The position numbers and the translations under genes were made by a program. DNA of 64,000 nucleotides from Bacillota bacterium (lineage in GTDB: Bacteria; Bacillota; Clostridia; Christensenellales; SZUA-584). The DNA is taken from assembly GCA_023428025.1 (NCBI GenBank), contig JAEYZN010000039.1:27331-91330 (forward strand). Direction: 5' to 3'. The notes beneath the pieces are model-generated. The model did not search any database, had not been told where the DNA came from, and saw only the letters and a program-made list of their open reading frames with translations. Below, in pieces: positions 8,900 to 17,252 of the stretch; within the stretch, counting starts at the first letter, position 1; each line of letters opens with the position of its first letter.

Positions 8900-9622
8900 A
8901 TGATTGACTTTACGAAGATTCCATCAAAAAAAGAAGCGGGCAAGCTGTTTGACTACGCCATCCTTCCCAAGCAGACCACGGAAAAAGAGATTCGCGACGC
9001 CTGCAAAGAGGCCATCGAATACAACGTGAAGGCGCTCTGCTTCTCGTCCTCCTATTGGACGCCCATCGTGGCGGAAGAGCTGAAAGGCACCGGTATTCTG
9101 GTGGGCGCCGGCATCGGCTTTCCGTTCGGCCAGCAAAGCAGCGCGGTCAAGGCGTTCGAAACGGAAGAAGCCGTGCGGCTGGGCGCCACCGTGCTGGACA
9201 ACTGCATGAACGTAGGCGCGCTGAAAGACAAAAAATACGCCGAGATCCGTCAGGAATTTAAAGAGTACAAGAAAGCCGCCGGTCCTGCCGTCACCAAAAT
9301 GATCATCGAGGTCTGCTACCTGACGGACGACGAGATAAAAGCCGCCTGCGACCTGGTCGCGGAGGCGGGCATCGACTGGGTCAAGTCATCCTCCGGCCAG
9401 TACGAAGGGCCGACGCTGGAACAGGTCATCCTGATGAGCGACTGCGTCAAACATACATCTGCGAAAGTCAAGGTGTCCGGCGTGAAATTCCCGCGTCCCC
9501 AGAACGCCTATGCCTATCTTCTGGCCGGGGCCGAGCTGATCGGCTCGCGCGCCGCGGTCGAGATCATCAACGCCTTCGACACGATGAGAAGCATCGGTAT
9601 GCTCCCGCCCTACGCCGGATAA
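8900..9622 (+). CDS. deoC: Deoxyribose-phosphate aldolase family protein
   Basis: 240 residues, starting at 8900 with GGAGG upstream. The class I aldolase core is present: LDNCMNVGALK (Asp100), IIEVCYLTDDE, the Schiff-base lysine in WVKSSSG (Lys162) and a second lysine in KVKVSG (Lys191), then GAELIGSRA near the C-terminus. DeoC cleaves 2-deoxyribose-5-phosphate to glyceraldehyde-3-phosphate and acetaldehyde. The usual KTSTG and AGGIR signatures are altered to KSSSG and SGVKF, so a related aldol substrate is possible. No other nucleoside-catabolism gene is adjacent. Confidence 0.8.
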   Translation: MIDFTKIPSKKEAGKLFDYAILPKQTTEKEIRDACKEAIEYNVKALCFSSSYWTPIVAEELKGTGILVGAGIGFPFGQQSSAVKAFETEEAVRLGATVLDNCMNVGALKDKKYAEIRQEFKEYKKAAGPAVTKMIIEVCYLTDDEIKAACDLVAEAGIDWVKSSSGQYEGPTLEQVILMSDCVKHTSAKVKVSGVKFPRPQNAYAYLLAGAELIGSRAAVEIINAFDTMRSIGMLPPYAG

Positions 9623-9733
9623 GCAGGCGGCGTTGCCCGGCCCTTGCCGCGGTATAAGGAGAAGACCAGCCGCAAATAGCCAGTCTCCCCCCTCCGCTCC
9701 TCTTTTTTCGTGTGCCGGAATCCTTCCTGCCCG

Positions 9734-10051
9734 TCACGCAGCCGCCAGCTTCAGCCCCACAATGCCCGCGAGGATCAGCACCAGAAAGACGATCCTCAGG
9801 ATATTTACCGGCTCGCCAAAAAGCAGCATGCCCAGCAGCACCGCGCCCAAAGCGCCGATCCCCGTCCAGACGGCGTACGCCGTCCCCATCGGCAGCGTTT
9901 TGGTCGCCAGCGACAGCAGATAGAAGCTGACGATCATGCCCCCGATCGTGATCAGCGACGGATACAGCTTCGTGAACCCATGGGAGTATTTCAGCCCTGT
10001 TGCCCATACCACCTCAAAAATCCCCGCGATGAAAAGATAGACCCATGCCAT
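9734..10051 (-). CDS. gdx: SMR-family guanidinium exporter (SugE/Gdx type)
   Basis: 105 residues with four transmembrane helices. The start at 10051 has GGAGG 8 bases upstream. Glu13 in the first helix is the conserved SMR substrate/proton site, and the following W-A-x-GLKYSHGF is characteristic of the SugE/Gdx branch rather than broad drug exporters; MGTAYAVWTGIGALG in helix 3 also fits. Gdx proteins export guanidinium in exchange for protons as antiparallel dimers. The guanidine-I riboswitch directly upstream supports this call strongly. Confidence 0.9.
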   Translation of the reverse strand: MAWVYLFIAGIFEVVWATGLKYSHGFTKLYPSLITIGGMIVSFYLLSLATKTLPMGTAYAVWTGIGALGAVLLGMLLFGEPVNILRIVFLVLILAGIVGLKLAAA

Positions 10052-10070
10052 GTATTTGTCCTCCTTCGGC

Positions 10071-10116
10071 AAAAAAAATAAGCCCGGCAGATATCGTCTT
10101 GATACCTCCCAGGCTT
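10071..10116 (-). terminator. Riboswitch-controlled terminator
   Basis: Read on the minus strand, AAGCCTGG (10109-10116) pairs with CCGGGCTT (10080-10087) and is followed by a run of eight T. The left arm is part of the conserved 3' end of the riboswitch, so ligand binding would block this terminator and switch transcription on. Confidence 0.8.
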
Positions 10117-10197
10117 TTATCCTTCCGTGACACAGCGCTGACGCTGCGAGTTTTCTCTCGGTCACAGGCCAGCGGTGCTGCGGAACCCTAGAAAACT
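10098..10197 (-). promoter_or_regulatory. Guanidine-I (ykkC) riboswitch
   Basis: The minus strand carries the conserved ykkC blocks in the right order: CTAGGGTTCCG at the 5' end, CTGG followed by ACCGAGAGAAAAC, and near the 3' end CACGG, GGATAAAAGCC and GGGAGG. Class I senses guanidinium and turns on exporters. It sits between a good promoter and the gdx gene. The related PRPP/ppGpp variants are less likely given the exporter downstream. Confidence 0.88.
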
Positions 10198-10240
10198 TTT
10201 TGACGCTATTCGATTTTTGCGGGCCTTCAAGTCAAAAATC

Positions 10241-10269
10241 ATTATACGGGATTTTGGACGGCTGGTCAA
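10241..10269 (-). promoter_or_regulatory. Promoter of the riboswitch-gdx transcript
   Basis: TTGACC, a 17-base spacer and TATAAT on the minus strand, about 45 bases before the conserved riboswitch start. Confidence 0.75.
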
Positions 10270-10436
10270 TGCCTCCGCCCATGAAAATATTGTAACGGAT
10301 TGGCTGCATCCGCAGTTTGTATACGATCACTTCTTGGTCATTTCGGACCACATGTAAGAATTTAATTGCATGCGCTATTATTGTATACCGTTATGTTATA
10401 ATGAGTTGCTTTAACTTCTTCACAGGAGCGAACAGA

Positions 10437-11630
10437 ATGAACAGCAACAAAAAACAGGTGAACCTCTTCACAGCCGTGGTCTATTGCGCTGTCTTTTTTA
10501 TGTGCATGTCCAACAACATCGTGGGCCCGCTGCTCAGCAACATCATGCAGCACTATTCCATCCGGCTGGACGGCGGCGGCCTGATGTCCATGTTCCAGAA
10601 CATCGGCGGCACGCTGGCCATCATACTGTTCTCGTTCATCATGGATAAGCTGAACAAACCGGTCGCTTTTATGGCTCCGATGCTTTTTCTCGCCATCGCC
10701 ATGCTGCTGATCGGAACAGCGCCCGCGTACGCCGTTTTCATGATTTTGTTCCTGTTCTTCGGAATATCCTTCAGCACCATGGATATGATGGGCAACGCGA
10801 TCATCCCCGACGTCCAGCGGGAGAGAAGCGACGCGGCGCTGAGCCTGATGCACGGCATCGCGTCCATCGGGGCTGTTCTGGCTCCGCTGATCGCCGGAGG
10901 CATCACACAGGCCGGCCTGCCCTGGCAAAACGTCTACACCGCCGTGGCGTGTGTCCTTCTCTTAATATTGATCGTTTACGCCATCACCTTCATATTCACG
11001 CGCAGCAGCCTGAAAGCTGTGAAAGCGGCGCAATCCGCTCATAGAGAAAAAGGGATCGCCAAAAAGTTCGTTCGGGACAAAAATGTATGGGTCGCGGTTG
11101 GAAGCATCGTCTTATTCGGCGGGTTCCAAAGCGGCATCCTCGTTTGGGTGTCGCAGTATTTCAAGGACATGTTTGGCTCCGGCCAGCTTGCGGCGGGCCT
11201 TGCCCTTACCGCGTACTGGCTGGGCGCGGGCATCGTCCGCCTGCTGTTCGGCATGACGCCGCTTCGCAAACTGACCACGCGGCCTTTGGCGATCTACGGC
11301 AACATCATCTCCGGGCTGTTCCTCGTTATCGGCGTGCTCATCCATAACTACTATGCCATGCTGGCCTGTGTGTTTCTGGCGGGCTGCGCGAACGCGCCCG
11401 TGCTGCCGAGAACCGTCGGGCTCGTCTGCGGCTGGTATCGGAGCAACTCCGGCCTTGCGTCCAGCGCTGTGTTCTCCGCGCTGTACCTGTCGTACGCGCT
11501 TGTTCCGCTGCTGATGGGGACGCTCGCGTCTGCATGGGGCTTGAATGCCCTGATGCTTGTTCCCGCGGTCTGTACCGTTCTGGCAGGCTTCCTGGCGATC
11601 CTGCTGCCGAAGAAAGCGGCGGCCTGTTGA
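10437..11630 (+). CDS. MFS transporter
   Basis: 397 residues with about 12 predicted membrane helices. The start at 10437 (MNSNKKQVNLF) has AGGAG 9 bases upstream; the frame is open further back but without a site. The first half ends with a basic loop (about 205-225), typical of the MFS central loop. The substrate cannot be told. It is divergent from the gdx unit and followed by a terminator at 11753. A TATAAT at about 10397 is the likely -10 box. Confidence 0.85.
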   Translation: MNSNKKQVNLFTAVVYCAVFFMCMSNNIVGPLLSNIMQHYSIRLDGGGLMSMFQNIGGTLAIILFSFIMDKLNKPVAFMAPMLFLAIAMLLIGTAPAYAVFMILFLFFGISFSTMDMMGNAIIPDVQRERSDAALSLMHGIASIGAVLAPLIAGGITQAGLPWQNVYTAVACVLLLILIVYAITFIFTRSSLKAVKAAQSAHREKGIAKKFVRDKNVWVAVGSIVLFGGFQSGILVWVSQYFKDMFGSGQLAAGLALTAYWLGAGIVRLLFGMTPLRKLTTRPLAIYGNIISGLFLVIGVLIHNYYAMLACVFLAGCANAPVLPRTVGLVCGWYRSNSGLASSAVFSALYLSYALVPLLMGTLASAWGLNALMLVPAVCTVLAGFLAILLPKKAAAC

Positions 11631-11752
11631 CAACCGGCGTCTCCCTGGAGGATCAGAATTTAGTCCTTCCACAAGGTGTCTGCCCTGTCATGGATCATTC
11701 GCGCAGTCTGACTGCAAGAAAACGCATGATTGGCGCAGCTGCCACAGAGAAT

Positions 11753-11785
11753 AAAACTCCCGTATCAAAAAAGCGGGAGTTTTTA
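11753..11785 (+). terminator. Terminator after the MFS gene
   Basis: AAAACTCCCG and CGGGAGTTTT form a perfect 10-base stem with an 11-base loop and a T-run. Because of the A-run on the other side it may also serve the minus-strand cyclase gene. Confidence 0.85.
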
Positions 11786-11847
11786 ATAGGGGGCGGCTGC
11801 TTGCAAGCCCTGTGGCCAATTGGAATTTGGCTAGTTTCACAAGATGC

Positions 11848-12408
11848 TCATAATTCTGCTACCACCCGGCAGGGTAAGCCTGTCATGTCTGTATAATTCA
11901 GAGGGTATGTATTTGCTATAAAGGCTCCATCGCCCAGAGTCAGCACCTGATGCAGATTACAAAGATTTTCAATGATAAACACACCTCTGTCCGCGCAATA
12001 CTGATCTTTCGGTGTATGCTCTTTTCCCCTGCGTACCCCCGCAAAATCCACGCCGATAATAGAAACGCCTTTATCAAGCAGCTTATCAATCAGCTCGCCG
12101 GATAGCTGCGGATGGTCTGTAAAATATAGTTTTCCTCCATACCCCACTTTTTCAATAAATCCGGAGCTGAATGCCACAAACATATTATCGGACACCTGAT
12201 CCAAATCAATATCTTTTGATGTGATGTCCCTATCCCTGACTTGACTGACATCAAATACGATTCCCCGCCGTTTGGTAAATTCCAGTGGAAATTCTTTATT
12301 CATGACATCAAAATGTGTTCCAAGATGGCCGACAAGACTCTTTTTTTCATTACCTTGTGCGTCCGCTACCATTTTGGGTGTAATTTTCAAAGTCATATCA
12401 ATCAACAT
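11848..12408 (-). CDS. Cyclase-family protein (kynurenine formamidase-like)
   Basis: 186 residues with an AGAAGG site before the ATG. The metal motif HLGTHFDVM (about 28-36) matches the HxGTHxDxP signature of the cyclase family, which includes manganese- or zinc-dependent kynurenine formamidases and isatin hydrolases; the usual proline after the Asp is replaced. The middle segment GVSIIGVDFAGVRRG fits the family core. At 186 residues it is slightly short. The substrate is unknown, and the gene stands alone. Confidence 0.75.
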   Translation of the reverse strand: MLIDMTLKITPKMVADAQGNEKKSLVGHLGTHFDVMNKEFPLEFTKRRGIVFDVSQVRDRDITSKDIDLDQVSDNMFVAFSSGFIEKVGYGGKLYFTDHPQLSGELIDKLLDKGVSIIGVDFAGVRRGKEHTPKDQYCADRGVFIIENLCNLHQVLTLGDGAFIANTYPLNYTDMTGLPCRVVAEL

Positions 12409-12472
12409 AATCGTACCTTCTGTTATATAAATATCGGCACTTCAATTCGTGCTTATCCCTTACCAATATATC

Positions 12473-12511
12473 AAAAAAGAAAGGCGTACTGCAACAGTCC
12501 CTTGTTACAGC
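12473..12511 (-). terminator. Hairpin terminator of the EFR1 gene
   Basis: On the minus strand CTGTAACA pairs with TGTTGCAG across a 6-base loop; a T-rich tail (TTTCTTTTTT) follows after a short gap. It resembles the hairpin at 46628-46671 in sequence. Confidence 0.55.
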
Positions 12512-12531
12512 AACGTGACTCAGCGGTTTTT

Positions 12532-13356
12532 CTACAGAAAGCATTCCGGCTCCGCGCGACGGGCATACCTCTGTTCCAGCTCGCGCAGGTGGTATAGATA
12601 ATCCGCGTCCGCAAAATGCTTCGCCTGCCGCGGGCAGCGCTTCACGCACGCGCCGCATTTGATGCAGATGCCCGCGACCTCCCGCACATCTTCAAAGCTG
12701 ACGGACCCCATCGGGCAAAGCGCCGCGCAGGCCTTGCAGTTATCGCATGCCGCCGCGGTCCGCGGCTTCACCCGGCGTATGTCCACCGGATGCCCCTGCG
12801 CGTCCCTGGGCTGGTAGTACCCCCGGTATGGGGCGGGCGTTCCGCTGACCGCGATGAGCGCCGGAATCCCTTCCACCCGGCTGATGTTGTCCGCCGCTGA
12901 CCGCGCGAACTCTTCGGCCGCGGCCATGTCCGCCCTGTCCGGCCGGCCCGCTGCCAACGCTGTTGAAAACGCATGCTCTCCCACAAACGCGGCGGCGGCA
13001 AACGGATAAAAGCCCGTCCGGTGCAGGATGTCCCGCAGCTCGATCAAAGCATCGTCATAATTCCTGTTCCCGAAAAGCACGGCGGGTATCGCGGCGGCCC
13101 CGCTGCCCGCCAGCGTATCCAGAAACTTCAGCAGCACATTCGGCACCCGGCCCGCATAGACCGGCACGCCGAACACCACCAGATCAGCTTCGTCAAAGCG
13201 CAGCGGCTGCCTTCTGTCCTGCGGAAGCGTGAAATCGAACACCTGATGCGGGCAATGCAGGCGGTCAGCCGCCGTTTCCGCCATCCGTGTCACGACCTTT
13301 TTTGTCGTCCCTGTCGCGCTGAAAAAAGCCGCGCAGACCCTTTTGACCTCAGCCAT
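12532..13356 (-). CDS. EFR1-type flavodoxin fused to two 4Fe-4S ferredoxin motifs
   Basis: 274 residues. The N-terminal half is a flavodoxin-like domain with the FMN loop SATGTTKK (about 13-20) and VVFGVPVYAGRVP. The C-terminal part carries two CX2CX2CX3C clusters (CDNCKACAALCP and CIKCGACVKRCP) for two 4Fe-4S centres. Proteins of this build (EFR1 family) are thought to move electrons between FMN and ferredoxin centres; their partners are mostly unknown. It stands alone, with a terminator-like hairpin after it. Confidence 0.9.
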   Translation of the reverse strand: MAEVKRVCAAFFSATGTTKKVVTRMAETAADRLHCPHQVFDFTLPQDRRQPLRFDEADLVVFGVPVYAGRVPNVLLKFLDTLAGSGAAAIPAVLFGNRNYDDALIELRDILHRTGFYPFAAAAFVGEHAFSTALAAGRPDRADMAAAEEFARSAADNISRVEGIPALIAVSGTPAPYRGYYQPRDAQGHPVDIRRVKPRTAAACDNCKACAALCPMGSVSFEDVREVAGICIKCGACVKRCPRQAKHFADADYLYHLRELEQRYARRAEPECFL

Positions 13357-13491
13357 CCGCTTCTCTCCCGATCATTTGTCGCCCCATGCTATCACGGATG
13401 GCATGTAAAAAGCAACCGGATCGCTTCACCTTCAGCCGTTTCTCGCCAACAGACAGACATGAACTTGATTAAACGTTTAGTAAAATGGCAA

Positions 13492-13518
13492 AAGACTTGT
13501 ATAATTTACACAAGTCTT
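13492..13518. promoter_or_regulatory. Inverted repeat over the Mrr promoter
   Basis: AAGACTTGT (13492-13500) and ACAAGTCTT (13510-13518) are perfect 9-base inverted arms around a 9-base AT-rich centre. The TATAAT that would serve the Mrr gene lies inside it (13499-13504), so a protein bound here would block the promoter. Confidence 0.65.
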
Positions 13519-13555
13519 TATAATGTAAGTTAGATTTTTTAGAGGGGTAGATAAA

Positions 13556-14425
13556 GTGGCAAAAAATATTGTACCAGCCTATAATGAGATGATGATAGAG
13601 CTTTTTCAAGCGCTTAAAGAACTTGGTGGGTCAGGAACAATTAATGAAATTGACCAAAAGACTCTTGAGTTGCTAAACCTACCCGAAAAGGTTACAGAAG
13701 TCCCCCATGGTAATGGTAGTAAAACAGAAGTGGAGTATCGTCTAGCTTGGACAAGAACTTATATGAAGAAGGTTGGACTTTTAGAGAATTCTTCACGAGG
13801 AGTATGGTCATTAACGGCCAAAGGGCGAGAAATTGATGCGATTTATCCTGAGGAAATAGTAGCTCAAGTACGGGCTATGTCATTTTTGAAAGCATCTAAA
13901 AAGAATCAGTTAATCAATATTAATGATAACAATCTTGAAAATGACGGCGTTGATATTCCTGATGAAATACAAGGGTGGCGTGACCAATTAAAGAATGTCT
14001 TATTCAACTTATCTCCAGATGCTTTTGAACGGCTAGCCCAGCGTATACTTCGAGAATCTGGTTTTGTTCAGGTCGAGGTTACAGGCCGATCGGGCGACGG
14101 AGGTGTAGATGGTACAGGTACAATAAAGTTAAATGGTATAATCAGTTTTCATATGTTGTTCCAATGCAAAAGATATCAGGGAAGCGTTTCATCGAGTGAA
14201 ATAAGAGATTTTCGTGGCGCTATGCAAGGACGTGCAGACAAAGGGCTTTTTATTACAACGGGAAAATTCTCGTCAGATGCCATTAAAGAGGCAAACCGAG
14301 CAGGAACAACTCCGATTGATTTAATTGACGGGAATGACCTTGTTGAAAAATTGAAAGACCTTCAACTGGGTGTAATCCCGATTATGGATTATTCTATTGA
14401 TGATTCCTGGTTTGCTTCAATATAA
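13556..14425 (+). CDS. mrr: Mrr-type restriction endonuclease (Type IV, methyl-dependent)
   Basis: 289 residues, starting at a GTG at 13556 with GAGGGG upstream. The N-terminal winged-helix domain (Mrr_N, about 8-105) reads modified DNA; the C-terminal Mrr_cat domain is a PD-(D/E)xK nuclease with Asp185 in GDGGVDG and Gln203-x-Lys205 in FQCKRYQG. Mrr enzymes cut DNA carrying foreign methylation. The gene is visibly poorer in GC than both neighbours and no methyltransferase is near, so it looks like an acquired solitary defence gene. Confidence 0.92.
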   Translation: MAKNIVPAYNEMMIELFQALKELGGSGTINEIDQKTLELLNLPEKVTEVPHGNGSKTEVEYRLAWTRTYMKKVGLLENSSRGVWSLTAKGREIDAIYPEEIVAQVRAMSFLKASKKNQLININDNNLENDGVDIPDEIQGWRDQLKNVLFNLSPDAFERLAQRILRESGFVQVEVTGRSGDGGVDGTGTIKLNGIISFHMLFQCKRYQGSVSSSEIRDFRGAMQGRADKGLFITTGKFSSDAIKEANRAGTTPIDLIDGNDLVEKLKDLQLGVIPIMDYSIDDSWFASI

Positions 14426-14432
14426 TACTCAA

Positions 14433-14776
14433 TTACCCCTGCCTCCCCCCCATCGCCTTGAGCCGCTTCTCCACCATTGGAATGGGTATGATCAGCGCGG
14501 CGAGTGGGAACGGCAGCAATGCGAGGGTCAAAATCTCGGACGGCACCAGCAGCTTCGCGAGTACCGTGAACACGATGAGCGGCGGGCCCACGCGCAGCAG
14601 GATGCGCCCATAGAGGCGGTGCGCCTCGTCCACGCCGCCTGCGGCGCCATGGAGCGGCGCGTGCGGTAGCCGCAAAACATGTTGATGCGGCGCGGCGGAC
14701 GGAAGGCAAACAGCAGCCCGGCTGCCAGCACCATGGCGGGTATCAGTATATCCACGATCCAGAAGAACAACATCAT
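14433..14776 (-). pseudogene. SdpI-family membrane protein, frameshifted
   Basis: The first part (from ATG 14776, GGAGG 11 bases upstream) reads a signal helix, then FRPPRRINMFCGYRTRRSM like SdpI/YhfL-type proteins. At about 14632 the reading must shift by one base to continue as DEAHRLYGRILLRVGPP and three hydrophobic stretches to the stop at 14433. Adding one G restores AAWDEAHRLYG. The break is either a real frameshift or a sequencing error. Its stop lies 7 bases from that of the convergent Mrr gene. Confidence 0.7.
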
Positions 14777-14901
14777 AACAGCCTTAGCCTCCGCGATAAC
14801 TGCGCCAGAAGCATTCAAAACCGGCCCCAGACGGGGACCGGTTACACGATACACCGCTCTGCGCCAAATATCCGGCGATTTCTTCGGTCCTCACGACGGT
14901 T

Positions 14902-15954
14902 CTATTCCAGCTCGAACTCCATCACGTTGCCCGTGTTGCGGTGCGCGAAGATGCTCCCGTCCAGACCGGTCAGGTTATATACGGTTGTCCACTGGAGCTT
15001 GTCCTCGTCGCCGTCCCACACGCCGATCTCGGCCAGCAAAGCCGCCGCGTCGTCCTCACTGAGCATGCCGCCGCCCGCTTCGATGCGCGCCTTCACCGTG
15101 TCGTACCGCTCAAACTCGGTGAAGCCTTCGCCCAGGTTCATGCCGTTGTACGCCACGAAATTGGACGCGATCTGGTAGTCCGCGTCCGGCGCCACCGTCT
15201 GCAGCGCGCCGTCCCAGTATTCCACGATCACCGAAGCGCCCGAGGCGTCCGCGATGAGATAGTGGCAGGTCACGTCCGCCGAGAAATAGATGTTGTATTG
15301 TTTGAGCAGCTCCACCGCCTCGTCCACGCTGGCGGCCTTGTCCAGCACCAGCCGGATGGCCGTGGTGGTGTTGAGCGTCACTTCCTTGTCCTTGGGCGGC
15401 TGCGCCTCGGGCACGGCCAGCAGCGCGATGGCGACGCCCTTCTCGTTCATGCCGTCGAACGGCAGGAACGGCGCGGCCAGCGTCAGAAAGCTGCTCGCAG
15501 AGATGCCCGCGGCCGGCAGCTTGTCCGCCGAATAGCCCGCGAACGTCAGGTTCACGGTGGAGACGGACGCGTAACCGCCGTCCGGGTCAGTGAACACCTG
15601 TAATGACGGGGTATAGCCGAAGTCGAAGTTGCGCCCGTATACCACGTCGCCTTCGGCGTTGCGCGTCACAAAAGCGGTGCAGCCGTCCCCCGTCACGCCG
15701 AGGTCTATGGGCAGACCCTTGAGCAGCCGCTTGGTGACGTACGCCTCGATGTCGCCGTCGCTCGTCGCGCCCGTCTTCAGGAACTCATTGAACCCGTAGT
15801 CGCCGTAATACGTCATGCGGTACATCGGGTAATCGTCCACTTGCTGCAGCGTGGCCAGAGTGCGCAGTTCGTTGAAGAAGACCGCCGCCGCCAGCACGGC
15901 CAGTATCAATATGATACAGAGCAAAGCGCCGAATATGCGCCCCAGTGTTTTCAT
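14902..15954 (-). CDS. Linear amide C-N hydrolase (penicillin acylase/choloylglycine hydrolase-like Ntn hydrolase)
   Basis: 350 residues. A single N-terminal membrane helix (about 6-28) anchors it outside the cell. The core begins at GDGCTAFVTRN, where Cys92 matches the nucleophile of the Ntn-type linear amide hydrolases, followed by GDVVYGRNFDFGY and, further on, NEKGVAIALLAVP and a conserved ASNF block. In well-studied members the Cys becomes N-terminal by processing; here a ~90-residue leader precedes it, so cleavage is needed or the chemistry differs. The amide substrate is unknown. Confidence 0.78.
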   Translation of the reverse strand: MKTLGRIFGALLCIILILAVLAAAVFFNELRTLATLQQVDDYPMYRMTYYGDYGFNEFLKTGATSDGDIEAYVTKRLLKGLPIDLGVTGDGCTAFVTRNAEGDVVYGRNFDFGYTPSLQVFTDPDGGYASVSTVNLTFAGYSADKLPAAGISASSFLTLAAPFLPFDGMNEKGVAIALLAVPEAQPPKDKEVTLNTTTAIRLVLDKAASVDEAVELLKQYNIYFSADVTCHYLIADASGASVIVEYWDGALQTVAPDADYQIASNFVAYNGMNLGEGFTEFERYDTVKARIEAGGGMLSEDDAAALLAEIGVWDGDEDKLQWTTVYNLTGLDGSIFAHRNTGNVMEFELE

Positions 15955-16037
15955 GGCATCCCCCTGTTACGGTATCTGTCGATGGAATTATACCATAACA
16001 AGGCCGCATATCACAACGCGCGTCTGCGGCCACAGGT

Positions 16038-16175
16038 CTACCGCCGTGTGAACGCTTCCTCTCTCGCCGAGTAGCCGCACCTGTCGCAGAACAGATACCC
16101 GCCGATGCTCAGCCGCTCGAACACCTTTGTCTGCCCGCAGTTGGGGCAAATGGCGCCCAGCCCGTCCATGATCAC
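16038..16175 (-). CDS. 45-residue zinc-ribbon protein
   Basis: A short gene reading ICPNCGQTKVFERL, 9 more residues and then CDRCGYSAREEAF, so it carries two CPxCG-type knuckles of a single zinc ribbon. The GTG at 16175 is taken as the start because AAGAGGTG lies 7 bases before it; an in-frame ATG at 16169 is the alternative. It lies between two hydrolase genes on the same strand. Its role is unknown; such proteins often bind nucleic acid or a partner protein. Confidence 0.65.
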   Translation of the reverse strand: MIMDGLGAICPNCGQTKVFERLSIGGYLFCDRCGYSAREEAFTRR

Positions 16176-16247
16176 AACATTGCACCTCTTTTCATTGCTG
16201 ATACATTTATTGTGACCCGCCGGCAGGCTTTTTACTTGCTCCGCGTT

Positions 16248-17066
16248 TTATCCGTTTTCCACAAACTGCGCCAGCTCCTGATTGAATTTCTCCTTCTGGT
16301 CGCAGAACAGGAAATGGCCGCTCTCCTCGAACGGCACCAGTCTGGCGTTTCGGATGCCGTCCCGCTGGGCCACGGCCAGCGGAAACAGGCAGACCTGATC
16401 GTGGGTGCCGTGCAATATCAGCGTGGGCGCGTCGATGGTCTTCAGGTCGTAAAACAGCCCTTCCTCATCCAGCCAGGTGTTCGCAATGGCCGCCGTCGCC
16501 CAGCCCGCCGCCCGCAGCCCCAGCTGGAATATCCAGTCCGTGAAGGGCGCGGTCTTGTACTGAAAGAAGATCGTGTTGCCAAAGTCGGTGATCACCTTGG
16601 GCCGGTCGGTGTATGTGCCCTGAATGATGTCCAGCACCACCTGCCTGGGCAGCCCGTACGGAAAATAGGGCCGCTGTATCAGGCTGGGCGCGGCGGCGGC
16701 AAACAGCCCCAGCTTGGACACGCCGTGCCCGTTGTGCCTCGCCATGTACCGGACGCAGATCGCGCCGCCGGTAGAGTGCCCGCCCAGCGTGATATTGCGC
16801 AGCTGGAGCGCGTCAATCACGGCCCGCACGTCATCCGACAGCCGGTCGTAGTCATAGCCGCTCCACGGCTTGTCGGACAGGCCGAAGCCCCGGCAGTCCA
16901 TCCCGACGCACCTGAAGCCCATGCCGGGCAGTTGGTCGAACTGGTACTCAAACAAATTGTGGTCTCCGGGCCAGCCATGGATAAACAGTATCGTCTTGCT
17001 GCCCGCCGGGTTCAGGTCCTCCACAAACACCCGCACCCCCTGCTCAACTTCTATGTAATACCCCAT
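16248..17066 (-). CDS. Alpha/beta hydrolase (epoxide hydrolase/haloalkane dehalogenase-like)
   Basis: 272 residues. The start at 17066 (MGYYIEVEQGVRV) has GGAGGGG upstream; the frame stays open to 17570 without a convincing site. The fold shows the oxyanion motif HGWPG (30-34), the nucleophile elbow GHSTGG (96-101, Ser98), an acid in HGTHDQV (about 230) and the catalytic His in ESGHF. Ser as nucleophile points to an esterase or peroxidase-like hydrolase rather than a dehalogenase. The substrate is unknown. Confidence 0.85.
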   Translation of the reverse strand: MGYYIEVEQGVRVFVEDLNPAGSKTILFIHGWPGDHNLFEYQFDQLPGMGFRCVGMDCRGFGLSDKPWSGYDYDRLSDDVRAVIDALQLRNITLGGHSTGGAICVRYMARHNGHGVSKLGLFAAAAPSLIQRPYFPYGLPRQVVLDIIQGTYTDRPKVITDFGNTIFFQYKTAPFTDWIFQLGLRAAGWATAAIANTWLDEEGLFYDLKTIDAPTLILHGTHDQVCLFPLAVAQRDGIRNARLVPFEESGHFLFCDQKEKFNQELAQFVENG

Positions 17067-17252
17067 ATAACACCCCTCCGCGCATAAATTCTCCATAATA
17101 GCGTATTTAACGGCATGGGCTATTATGATTCGCGCGCGATAGCGGGAGACGTATAATACTGTATATAGTATGATCCGGGAATGCTGATCCCGATAATGTA
17201 AAGTCACGGACGCGTCCGCGCGCGCATATGTTACACCAAGGAGTGATTGGCT

